The notes: generated by a model not told the origin, from the letters alone. A stretch of DNA of 6,250 nucleotides from Rickettsiales bacterium (GCA_031267375.1 JAIRZE010000092.1:1-6250); one strand, 5' to 3'. Positions 1 through 5,416 are shown, counted from the first letter of the stretch. Made by a program: numbers and translations.

Positions 1-972
1 GAAAAAATTGCCAATCTGGTGGCGCAAATTGCAGAAATGGTCGGCAAAATCCAAGGCTCTGGCGAATATGGCCGTAATTTGCATTTACGAAAAATCAACC
101 GTTTGCGCTCTATCCAGTCTTCCACCGCGATAGAAGGAAACTCATTATCATTTGAACAGATTACCGATGTGATAAAAGGCAAGCGTATTATCGGCAACCC
201 GCGCGAAATCAAAGAAGTCAAAAATGCATACGAAGCATATGAACATATTTTGACTTTCAATCCGTTTAATACAAAAGATTTTCTGACTGCACATAAACTT
301 TTGACATTGGACCTGGTAAATGAATCCGGCAAATATCGCAGCGGTAATGTTGGCGTGTTCGCTGGGGAAAAAGTCGTTCATATCGGCGCAAAGCCACGAT
401 TTGTCCCGGGCCTTGTGTCGGACCTGTTTGAATGGGCGAAAAAATCGGATATTCATCCGCTGATTAAAAGTTCCGTAATGCACTTTGAAATAGAGTTTAT
501 TCATCCGTTTGCGGACGGCAATGGTCGCATTGGGCGGTTGTGGCAGACTTTGGTGTTGTCAAAATGGAGTGAAATTTTTGCCTGGGTGCCGATTGAAACG
601 ATTGTTTATGAAAATCAAGCGGAATACTATGCGGTGCTGGGGCGGGCAGAAAAAACTGGAAATTCCACAGAATTCATAGAATTTATGCTTGGGGCGATAG
701 CTGCGGCGTTAAAAGAATTGCCAACCAAGAAAATTACCGATATAATTCCCGATAAAATTACCGATAAGCTGGGTAAAGCGGAATTGGAGTTCTTGCAGAA
801 TATTATCGGATTTCTTGAAAACAATGGTACGATTGATAATTATCGGGCGCAATTGCTGACCAATAAATCAGCAGAGAGCATAAAGAAATATTTTGCCGCA
901 CTTGTATCCGCAGGCATCTTGACCGCAACTGGCCAGAATAAGGGCAGAAAATATAAGTTGAGCAAGATTTAA
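1..972 (+). CDS. Fic-domain protein (class II, probable AMP transferase) with C-terminal winged helix, 5'-partial
   Basis: Fic enzymes usually transfer AMP from ATP to a hydroxyl of a target protein. The frame is open from base 1, so the true start lies upstream; residues here are counted from the GTG at 19. The catalytic motif is complete at residues 162-173 (HPFADGNGRIGR, bases 502-537), with the catalytic His162, the acidic Asp166 and the phosphate-binding GNGR. An N-terminal S35-x-x-x-E39-G40 motif matches the inhibitory helix of class II Fic proteins, whose Glu blocks productive ATP binding; the enzyme is therefore probably autoinhibited. The C-terminal part, about residues 250-317, looks like a winged helix (TNKSAESIKKYFAALVSAGI followed by a basic wing), a common partner in bacterial Fic proteins that may bind DNA. 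No antitoxin gene is visible downstream. The methyltransferase gene follows after 27 bp and may be cotranscribed. The family call is firm; the target is unknown. Confidence 0.93.
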   Translation, partial: EKIANLVAQIAEMVGKIQGSGEYGRNLHLRKINRLRSIQSSTAIEGNSLSFEQITDVIKGKRIIGNPREIKEVKNAYEAYEHILTFNPFNTKDFLTAHKLLTLDLVNESGKYRSGNVGVFAGEKVVHIGAKPRFVPGLVSDLFEWAKKSDIHPLIKSSVMHFEIEFIHPFADGNGRIGRLWQTLVLSKWSEIFAWVPIETIVYENQAEYYAVLGRAEKTGNSTEFIEFMLGAIAAALKELPTKKITDIIPDKITDKLGKAELEFLQNIIGFLENNGTIDNYRAQLLTNKSAESIKKYFAALVSAGILTATGQNKGRKYKLSKI

Positions 973-999
973 TATAAAGAAAATTGCAAAGATATTCAA

Positions 1000-1992
1000 A
1001 TGAAATTTAATCCATTCAAAATCTTTGCCGGGCATCGCTGCCGCTATCAATTCCCAATCAGTTTGATCAATCCCGTTTTCCCGGCTTCCGATATCTTGGC
1101 CGATATTGCCGCAATGGATCCCGATTCATATCGCTCCGCAAAAGAAAAATTATTTTCCGGATTGGACGATGATTCCATTCGCATTTTGCAACAAGTGTTT
1201 GATCGGTACGAGCTGACCCTGGAAACCGGCCAGATAGAATTCAATATGTCGCGAATGACCGCCGCCGAAGTAATCTTTGGCGAAACCGTTATGCGCCGCT
1301 TTTACAAAGACATAAAGACGCGCGCAAACCATTACGAATGGCGCGGATTCAAGCTGCCGCATTGCGCCCGGTTTGAGCCTTCGGTTTTCCTGACAAATCA
1401 CGGGCTGGATTCCGTTCCGTCGGCCATTCGGCTGAATGAAAATCCGGACCTGGTCATTCTGGATGTCGGCGGCAGCGCGGGCGATTCCTGCCTGATATTT
1501 CGCAAGCGGTTTCCAAATAACAAAATCATATCTTTTGAACCTATCGGCGCCAATGTGGAATTGGCGAAACAGACCATCGCTTTGAACAATTTGCAGAATG
1601 TAAAAATTGAAAACATTGCCCTGACAGATATTTTAGGCGATGTATGGTTTGATACAGACTGCGCGGGCGCGGAATGCCAGGAATCCCGGATTCCTGGCGT
1701 CGGCGCAAAATGCGCCGCCGCCACTTTGGACAGCTGGATTATAAAAAATCCTATGCGCATCGGTATGATAAAAATTGATGTAGAAGGCGGCGAGCATAAA
1801 TTCTTGGACGGCGCAATGGAAACGATCAAACGCGATCGCCCGATTTTATTGTTGTCCATTTATCATAATCTGGACCAGCTTTTGACTATAAAGCCGCGGA
1901 TAGAAGCATTGGGACTGGGGTACAAATTGCATATTTTCAAGCCGGTTGATACTCTGTTTCTGGAAATACTGCTGATTGCGCAACCGGAATAA
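1000..1992 (+). CDS. FkbM family SAM-dependent methyltransferase with N-terminal extension
   Basis: FkbM-type enzymes transfer a methyl group from S-adenosylmethionine, typically to a hydroxyl of a sugar, polyketide or other small molecule. The Rossmann methyltransferase fold occupies about residues 150-325. Motif I, which binds SAM, is LDVGGSAGD (154-162). An acidic residue follows strand 2 (FEP, 179-181), and the family signature KIDVEGGEHKFL lies at 258-269. The first 150 residues have no domain I recognise; they are soluble-looking and contain no signal peptide. Total length is 330 residues, longer than the roughly 200-280 common for single-domain members. The ATG at 1000 lies 27 bp after the Fic stop and has no clear Shine-Dalgarno sequence; the next in-frame ATG (1114) is no better. 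In other genomes such genes often sit in glycan or lipopolysaccharide loci, but no glycosyltransferase is visible here, so the substrate is open. Confidence 0.88.
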   Translation: MKFNPFKIFAGHRCRYQFPISLINPVFPASDILADIAAMDPDSYRSAKEKLFSGLDDDSIRILQQVFDRYELTLETGQIEFNMSRMTAAEVIFGETVMRRFYKDIKTRANHYEWRGFKLPHCARFEPSVFLTNHGLDSVPSAIRLNENPDLVILDVGGSAGDSCLIFRKRFPNNKIISFEPIGANVELAKQTIALNNLQNVKIENIALTDILGDVWFDTDCAGAECQESRIPGVGAKCAAATLDSWIIKNPMRIGMIKIDVEGGEHKFLDGAMETIKRDRPILLLSIYHNLDQLLTIKPRIEALGLGYKLHIFKPVDTLFLEILLIAQPE

Positions 1993-1999
1993 AATTCCT

Positions 2000-2020
2000 T
2001 TTTTTCTTGAAAAGAAAAAA
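2000..2020. terminator. AT-rich hairpin after the methyltransferase gene, weak terminator candidate
   Basis: Nine bases (2000-2008) are the exact reverse complement of 2012-2020, with a 3-base loop. The stem has a single G-C pair and is not followed by a T run on the + strand, so it would be a weak intrinsic terminator at best. Its right half also overlaps the candidate promoter for the next gene. Confidence 0.25.
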
Positions 2021-2034
2021 TTAATGGTTAAACT
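2007..2034 (+). promoter_or_regulatory. Candidate sigma-70-type promoter of the beta-barrel protein gene
   Basis: TTGAAA at 2007-2012 (5 of 6 to the -35 consensus) is followed after 16 bp by TAAACT at 2029-2034 (4 of 6 to the -10 consensus). Transcription would start near 2041, about 24 bp before the ATG. An AAAGG at 2050-2054 could serve as the ribosome binding site. Such matches are frequent in AT-rich DNA. Confidence 0.35.
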
Positions 2035-2064
2035 TATCGGGAAATAAAAAAAGGCCGCACATAA

Positions 2065-2673
2065 ATGCTGAAAAAGATTGCAATAATATTTACCGGTTTG
2101 TTCATCGTCGCCGCTGGCGCAGGTGCCGCAGAGTCCACGAAAAAGAAAAATCCTTTCTTTGGGGATTATGAAAACCAGATTATGATAAACCTGGGCCAGG
2201 GTGTGAACTCTTTCGCTTTGGTTGCGCCGCCGTCCGATTTTGTTCCGTTTAATATGATAGAGTTTCAATATTCCCAGCCGAATACTTTTTTCAGATTGCC
2301 GGGTCGCCAGAACCTGCGCTTGATAAAGACTTTCGGCTATGGCAAGAAATATTGGTATACGGATTACGAGCATACATACGAATGGAACTGGACCGAGTAT
2401 TCAACGGAAATGGCGATTATTTCCGAAGATGTCACGCTGTACAGCGGCGAGCATTTTTATTTCGGCGCGGGCGCGGGCGCGGGCGTGCAAGGCCGCCAGA
2501 ACGAGAGAATGGGAACAAAATTCCTGTTGGCATTCAAATTATTCGCCGGATATAGAGTAAGTGATAGGTGGAGTATTGAACTGTTTGACCAACACTATTC
2601 AAACGGCGATACGGGCGGGGTTGCGAATTATTCGTATAACTTCTGGGGCCTGGGCGCCGGGTATAATTTTTAA
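2065..2673 (+). CDS. Outer-membrane beta-barrel protein, PagL-like (putative lipid A 3-O-deacylase / acyloxyacyl hydrolase)
   Basis: PagL-type enzymes sit in the outer membrane and remove the 3-O-linked acyl chain from lipid A. The 202-residue protein starts with a clear signal peptide: Lys-Lys at 3-4, a hydrophobic core to about 17, and an AGA or GAA cleavage site near 21-22. The mature part alternates polar and apolar residues as in beta strands, and it ends in GYNF with a terminal Phe, the usual outer-membrane assembly signal. Near the C-terminus, QHYSNGDTGG (176-185) matches the conserved H-x-S-N of PagL, giving a possible catalytic pair His177 and Ser179. The third catalytic residue, a Glu about 12 residues after Ser in Pseudomonas PagL, is not obvious, so activity is uncertain. 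Precursor length is near the family size. The gene has its own candidate promoter and is followed by a palindrome with a T run. Another small barrel family remains possible. Confidence 0.62.
   Translation: MLKKIAIIFTGLFIVAAGAGAAESTKKKNPFFGDYENQIMINLGQGVNSFALVAPPSDFVPFNMIEFQYSQPNTFFRLPGRQNLRLIKTFGYGKKYWYTDYEHTYEWNWTEYSTEMAIISEDVTLYSGEHFYFGAGAGAGVQGRQNERMGTKFLLAFKLFAGYRVSDRWSIELFDQHYSNGDTGGVANYSYNFWGLGAGYNF
2464..2485. repeat. Short GGCGCG tandem repeat inside the beta-barrel gene
   Basis: The hexamer GGCGCG is repeated about 3.7 times and encodes Gly-Ala pairs at residues 134-140. Because the unit is six bases, gain or loss of copies would lengthen or shorten a strand or turn by two residues without changing the frame. 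Confidence 0.8.
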
Positions 2674-2676
2674 TTC

Positions 2677-2734
2677 GCAATTATCAATTAGCAATGAGCA
2701 ATTAATTGATAATTGCTAATTGATAATTGCTCAT
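2677..2734. repeat. Head-to-head heptamer palindrome before the tRNA
   Basis: Four copies of a 7-bp unit in one orientation (GCAATTA type, 2677-2704) are followed by four copies in the opposite orientation (TAATTGA or TAATTGC, 2703-2730). Two pairings are possible. In one, 2677-2695 pairs perfectly with 2712-2730 (19 bp). In the other, 2694-2704 pairs with 2724-2734 (11 bp), directly followed by five T residues. It starts 3 bp after the beta-barrel gene stop. Confidence 0.92.
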
Positions 2735-2739
2735 TTTTA
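2694..2739 (+). terminator. Probable intrinsic terminator made by the heptamer palindrome
   Basis: The 11-bp stem 2694-2704 / 2724-2734 is followed by a short T run at 2734-2738, in the right place to end the transcript of the beta-barrel gene before the tRNA at 2742. The stem is AT-rich and the loop is long (19 bases), so the strength is uncertain. Confidence 0.45.
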
Positions 2740-2741
2740 CT

Positions 2742-2816
2742 GACCCCATCATCTAGCGGTTAGGATGCCAGATTCTCATTCTGGAAACACGGGTTCGATT
2801 CCCGTTGGGGTTGCCA
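2742..2816 (+). tRNA. tRNA-Glu (anticodon CTC)
   Basis: All four arms fold. The acceptor stem is 2742-2748 with 2806-2812; the D arm has a 3-bp stem (ATC/GAT). The anticodon stem CCAGA/TCTGG (2768-2772 / 2780-2784) encloses the loop TTCTCAT with anticodon CTC at 2775-2777, reading GAG. The variable loop is AAAC, and the T stem ACGGG/CCCGT encloses TTCGATT. The discriminator base is G, and CCA is encoded at 2814-2816. The first acceptor pair is G-T, a wobble, where a Watson-Crick pair is usual. The gene sits between two palindromic repeats and no upstream promoter is convincing. Confidence 0.95.
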
Positions 2817-2820
2817 AAGT

Positions 2821-2842
2821 TTTTCAAAAGTTATTTTGAAAA
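2821..2842. terminator. AT hairpin just after the tRNA
   Basis: TTTTCAAAA (2821-2829) is the reverse complement of TTTTGAAAA (2834-2842), with the 4-base loop GTTA. It begins 4 bases after the encoded CCA, so it could mark the 3' end of the tRNA transcript or assist processing. No T run follows, so intrinsic termination would be weak. Confidence 0.35.
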
Positions 2843-2846
2843 TGAT

Positions 2847-2990
2847 AAAGCGCGGTGCAATTCCCCTTTCCAGGGGAAAGGGGTGGACGCCGCAGGCGGA
2901 CGGGGTATGGGTAATAAAATGAAGTATGACCCATACCCCGGCGCTACGCGCCACCCCTTTCCGGGGGAAAGGGGAATTGCACCGAGCTTA
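2847..2990. repeat. 144-bp nested, GC-rich palindromic element, MITE- or REP-like
   Basis: Three perfect arm blocks pair across a 16-base centre: 2853-2871 with 2966-2984 (19 bp), 2875-2886 with 2951-2962 (12 bp), and 2901-2912 with 2929-2940 (12 bp). Further pairs with one mismatch extend the ends to 2847 and 2990. Each arm is itself foldable. The left arm contains 2863-2871 / 2875-2883 and the small hairpin CGCC-GCA-GGCG at 2888-2898. The right arm contains GGCGC-TAC-GCGCC at 2940-2952 and 2954-2962 / 2966-2974. The element is much richer in GC than the flanking DNA. A pyrimidine run at 2992-3003 follows, so the RNA hairpin could also end transcription. It carries no transposase and no convincing gene. 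Confidence 0.9.
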
Positions 2991-3022
2991 ATTTTTTCTT
3001 TTTATATTCCGAAACTTTCCGC

Positions 3023-3050
3023 TTGCAAAAAAGAATTTTTTCCTTATAAT
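3023..3050 (+). promoter_or_regulatory. Probable promoter of the marR-tolC-adaptor-RND operon
   Basis: A perfect -10 box TATAAT lies at 3045-3050, preceded after 16 bp by TTGCAA (3023-3028, 4 of 6 to the -35 consensus). Transcription would start near 3057, about 30 bp before the marR ATG. The position, downstream of the palindromic element and upstream of the regulator, supports the call. Confidence 0.6.
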
Positions 3051-3067
3051 AATCAAACCTTTTAATA

Positions 3068-3082
3068 ATTAAATGATTTAAT
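3068..3082. promoter_or_regulatory. Perfect 15-bp palindrome, candidate MarR operator
   Basis: ATTAAAT-G-ATTTAAT is a perfect inverted repeat with 7-base arms around one base. It lies between the predicted transcription start and the marR ATG at 3086, where a bound dimeric repressor would block the promoter at 3023-3050. MarR proteins usually bind palindromes of roughly this size next to their own genes. The arms contain only A and T, so chance occurrence is possible. Confidence 0.45.
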
Positions 3083-3085
3083 GAA

Positions 3086-3550
3086 ATGGCGCAAAAAGAA
3101 TTTATAAATCTTATAGAGCAGAATCTGCGCGTTGTCGGCTGGCTGGCTGACCGCCTGGAAACGCGTATTCCGGCGGAAAACGAATCGGTCTTTTCATCCT
3201 ACACCCGCCAGCAATTAAAGCTGTTGGTTCGCCTGCACATCGGCGGCCGCGCGTTATTGAAAGATATTGCGCATCGCGAATCGGTATCCGCCGCAAATCT
3301 TTGCGCCGCGCTTAAAAAGCTGGAATCGGATGATTTGATATTGCGCGAGGTTGATAAAAACGATCGCCGCAATACTTGGTATTCGGTATCCCCGGCCGGT
3401 GAAGTCGTTGTCAAAAAGGCTATGTCCGCACTGCGCATTCGCGCGGCGGAATTATTTTCCGGCATCAGCAAAAGCGACGAGGCACGCCTGACATCCGCCC
3501 TGCGCGATATGAATGAAATATTAAACAATATTAAAAAAAATAAAGAGTGA
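3086..3550 (+). CDS. MarR family transcriptional regulator of the efflux operon
   Basis: This is a 154-residue winged-helix regulator that probably binds DNA as a dimer and is released by a small-molecule ligand. After an N-terminal dimerisation helix (about 4-25), the DNA-binding domain spans about 43-108. A helix-turn-helix (LLKDIAHRESVSAANLCAAL, 57-76) is followed by the typical wing sequence DKNDRRNTWYSVSPAGE (90-106), whose Asp-Arg-Arg is the MarR hallmark. A C-terminal helix (about 108-150) completes the dimer interface. The length matches the family. The ATG at 3086 is preferred because it follows the promoter and palindrome, although no Shine-Dalgarno sequence is visible. The stop is 3 bp before the tolC-like gene, so the two are cotranscribed. 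It is likely an autorepressor and repressor of the pump; the ligand is unknown. Confidence 0.92.
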   Translation: MAQKEFINLIEQNLRVVGWLADRLETRIPAENESVFSSYTRQQLKLLVRLHIGGRALLKDIAHRESVSAANLCAALKKLESDDLILREVDKNDRRNTWYSVSPAGEVVVKKAMSALRIRAAELFSGISKSDEARLTSALRDMNEILNNIKKNKE

Positions 3551-3553
3551 GAA

Positions 3554-4858
3554 ATGAAAAAGATAGCTATTTTTGCCTTATGCCTTATGCCCTATGCCTT
3601 TGACGCGCAAGCGCTGGATTTATCCTTTGATGATGCTATTTCGCGCATTGCGGCCGAATCGCACGATCTGAAAAAGGCCGACGCGAATCTTAAAAAGTCC
3701 CAGGCAGCGCTGGATTCCGCCAATGCCAACCGCTGGTTCAAGCTGGACGGATCCGCCACATATATGAACACGATCAATGTTGAAAAGCCGGGTCAGCCGA
3801 TGGCCATAGCTATGCCGGGCGGACTGGGTGGACTTCCTATACCGCCGATAGATTTTCAAATCCCGGACAATATTTTAATGGCCGGCGTCACGGCCAGCCA
3901 GCCGATTTATACTTTTGGAAAAATAGGAAACGCAGTTGATTCAGTTCGCAGCGCTATCAAAATGTCCGAGGCTGGAAAAGAATTGGCCCGCCGCGAAGTA
4001 AAGTATGCCGCCGCGAATTTATACTGGACCGCAAAGATGACGGACGGTCTGGTGGAAATTTCCAAAAAATCTTTGAACAATGCAATCGCCGCGCGCAAGA
4101 GTTTGGGCGCCGCCGGCCGCGCTTCGCGTTCCAACCTTATCAAAATAGAGGCCGATATTGCGACCAAAGAAATAAACCTTTCCGATGCGGAATTCAATCG
4201 CGACACCGCGCACAGGATGCTGAAAATTCTTGCCGGAATTGATACGGCAGAGCCTTTGAACTTAACAGATGAAATCCCAGGCAGCTTTCCAGAGCTGTCC
4301 GCTGGAAAAATATCGGGCAATCCGGAATGGGATATGCTGGACCAGCAGGTTCGCCATTACGAATCATTGGCGTCGTCAAAGCGATCCGGCGGCTATCCGA
4401 CATTGGCCGCGACCGCGTCTTACAACTATATAGCGACGCATACTGATTACAATGTTTTTAACGGAAACAAGACCCAGGCGGCTTATTGGGGATTGTCTTT
4501 GCAGGTTCCGATTTTTAACGGCGGATTGGATCGCGCGAATGCGACGATAGAGGCTATGAATGCCGAAGCCGCCCGCAACGACCTGGACAAGTCCAAAAAA
4601 TTAAAGACCGAAGAATACGACACGGCGGTATTGAAATACAATCACTTGCGCGGAAACTTGGATAATTTGGAAAACGCGCGCGGCCTGGCGGAAAAGACTT
4701 ATTCCATTTCAAAGGACAGGTTTGCCGCCGGACAGACATCCGCGGTAGAATTGTCCGATGTGTCCGCGTCTTTGGCGCAATTGGATATGGCGCTGCTTAA
4801 TGCAAAATACAATCTGCTGATGTCGGCAGAGTCCGTTAAAAAATTAGGCGGAGAATAG
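3554..4858 (+). CDS. TolC-like outer-membrane efflux channel protein
   Basis: Trimeric TolC-type proteins form the outer-membrane and periplasmic duct of tripartite pumps. The 434-residue protein begins with a signal peptide cleaved after DAQA (residues 17-20). Two related halves follow, each with a beta-strand hairpin and long helices. The first half has the strand motif QPIYTFGKIGNAVDSVRSA (116-134); the second has VPIFNGGLDRANATIEAMNAE (318-338). The helix RFAAGQTSAVELSDVSASLAQ (389-409) is typical of the C-terminal repeat. Long Ala- and Lys-rich amphipathic helices at about 22-60, 135-225 and 340-430 form the periplasmic coiled coils. The protein ends soon after the last helix, with no long C-terminal tail. 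A GAG-rich ribosome site overlaps the marR stop. The signal-peptide codons are made of a 7-bp tandem repeat. It is coupled to the adaptor gene 3 bp downstream. Confidence 0.92.
   Translation: MKKIAIFALCLMPYAFDAQALDLSFDDAISRIAAESHDLKKADANLKKSQAALDSANANRWFKLDGSATYMNTINVEKPGQPMAIAMPGGLGGLPIPPIDFQIPDNILMAGVTASQPIYTFGKIGNAVDSVRSAIKMSEAGKELARREVKYAAANLYWTAKMTDGLVEISKKSLNNAIAARKSLGAAGRASRSNLIKIEADIATKEINLSDAEFNRDTAHRMLKILAGIDTAEPLNLTDEIPGSFPELSAGKISGNPEWDMLDQQVRHYESLASSKRSGGYPTLAATASYNYIATHTDYNVFNGNKTQAAYWGLSLQVPIFNGGLDRANATIEAMNAEAARNDLDKSKKLKTEEYDTAVLKYNHLRGNLDNLENARGLAEKTYSISKDRFAAGQTSAVELSDVSASLAQLDMALLNAKYNLLMSAESVKKLGGE
3575..3602. repeat. Heptamer tandem repeat inside the tolC signal-peptide codons
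   Basis: Four units with a 7-bp period: GCCTTAT, GCCTTAT, GCCCTAT and GCCTTTG. They encode residues 8-17 of the signal peptide (ALCLMPYAFD). Because 7 is not a multiple of 3, the unit is read in three frames in turn and would give a 7-residue peptide period. No inverted copy is visible nearby, unlike the other two heptamer arrays in the window. Confidence 0.85.
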
Positions 4859-4861
4859 GCT

Positions 4862-5416
4862 ATGAAGAAAATCATTTATATCTTGGTTGCGGCGGCGCTG
4901 TGCGCGGTTATCGGATACAGGGTTTATTCAATTCACGAAGAAAATCAGCGCGCTGTATTCAATGCCGCGCGTATGGAGGCCGCGCCTGTGGAGACCATTG
5001 TTATGCGCGAGAAAATGGACTCTTTGAAAGAGCCTTTGTTCATAAAAAACAATACTGCAAAAGTGTCTTCCGCGCGCGTGTACAGATTCGGCATAGGCCA
5101 GCATATCGGCACCGGGCGCATAATTTCCGTATCTACAAAAATTGACCTGGATTCCGGAATGCATATTATAAAAACATCCGGCGCCGGCAACGGTTTGCAA
5201 TTTGCCGAATCCCATTGGACTGGATTTTTCGTGCCGGTATCCGCCATACAAAATAATTCAGTTATGATTATGGAAAACGGAACCGCCGTTAAACGCGAAG
5301 TCAAAGTCGCAAATCGCGACGCTGTGCAGGCCTTTATCTCGCGCGGGTTGCGCGATGGCGACATAGTCATATTATCCACGGTTGCAGAAGGGGCAAAAGT
5401 AATCAGTAATCAGTAA
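4862..5416 (+). CDS. Miniature RND membrane-fusion (periplasmic adaptor) protein lacking the hairpin region
   Basis: Adaptors link an RND pump to TolC. This 184-residue protein has an N-terminal membrane anchor (about 4-20, no lipobox). The beta-barrel-like stretch GRIISVSTKIDLDSGMHIIK (85-104) is followed by the typical C-terminal adaptor pattern: VPVSAI (124-129), an NG turn with a KREVKV strand (139-149), and SRGLRDGDIVILS (160-172). Usual adaptors have 350-420 residues. Missing here are a recognisable lipoyl domain and the long alpha-helical hairpin that contacts TolC; only about 40 residues (42-84) lie between the anchor and the barrel-like part. The reading frame is intact, the start is 3 bp after the tolC stop, and the RND gene follows, so a functional compact adaptor is more likely than a fragment. 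The last codons (VISNQ and stop) come from a repeat array. The adaptor assignment is good; the exact domain boundaries are inferred. Confidence 0.75.
   Translation: MKKIIYILVAAALCAVIGYRVYSIHEENQRAVFNAARMEAAPVETIVMREKMDSLKEPLFIKNNTAKVSSARVYRFGIGQHIGTGRIISVSTKIDLDSGMHIIKTSGAGNGLQFAESHWTGFFVPVSAIQNNSVMIMENGTAVKREVKVANRDAVQAFISRGLRDGDIVILSTVAEGAKVISNQ

Noticed and set aside
2339..2560. Overlapping + strand open frames rich in Arg and Ala within the beta-barrel gene
   Set aside because: They are out-of-frame readings of the GC-rich hexamer repeat and lack start signals.
2703..2741. Promoter for the tRNA inside the heptamer array
   Set aside because: TTGATA and TTGCTA resemble -35 boxes, but no acceptable -10 box lies at the right distance before the tRNA.
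2800..2816. Phage or island attachment site at the tRNA 3' end
   Set aside because: No second copy of the tRNA 3' sequence and no integrase gene occur in the window.
2760..2954. A 64-residue minus-strand open frame over the tRNA and left palindrome arm
   Set aside because: It is the mirror of the same palindrome and the tRNA; no promoter or start context supports it.
2805..3065. An 86-residue open frame running from the tRNA 3' end through the palindromic element
   Set aside because: It starts inside the tRNA gene and is mostly a translation of the palindrome (HPFPGERGIAPS-like peptide, echoed on the opposite strand). No ribosome site or coding signal is visible.
4862..5416. Frameshifted or 5'-truncated full-length adaptor
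   Set aside because: The gene has a normal membrane-anchor start 3 bp after tolC and an open frame throughout. No adaptor-like coding sequence is seen in other frames or in the flanks.
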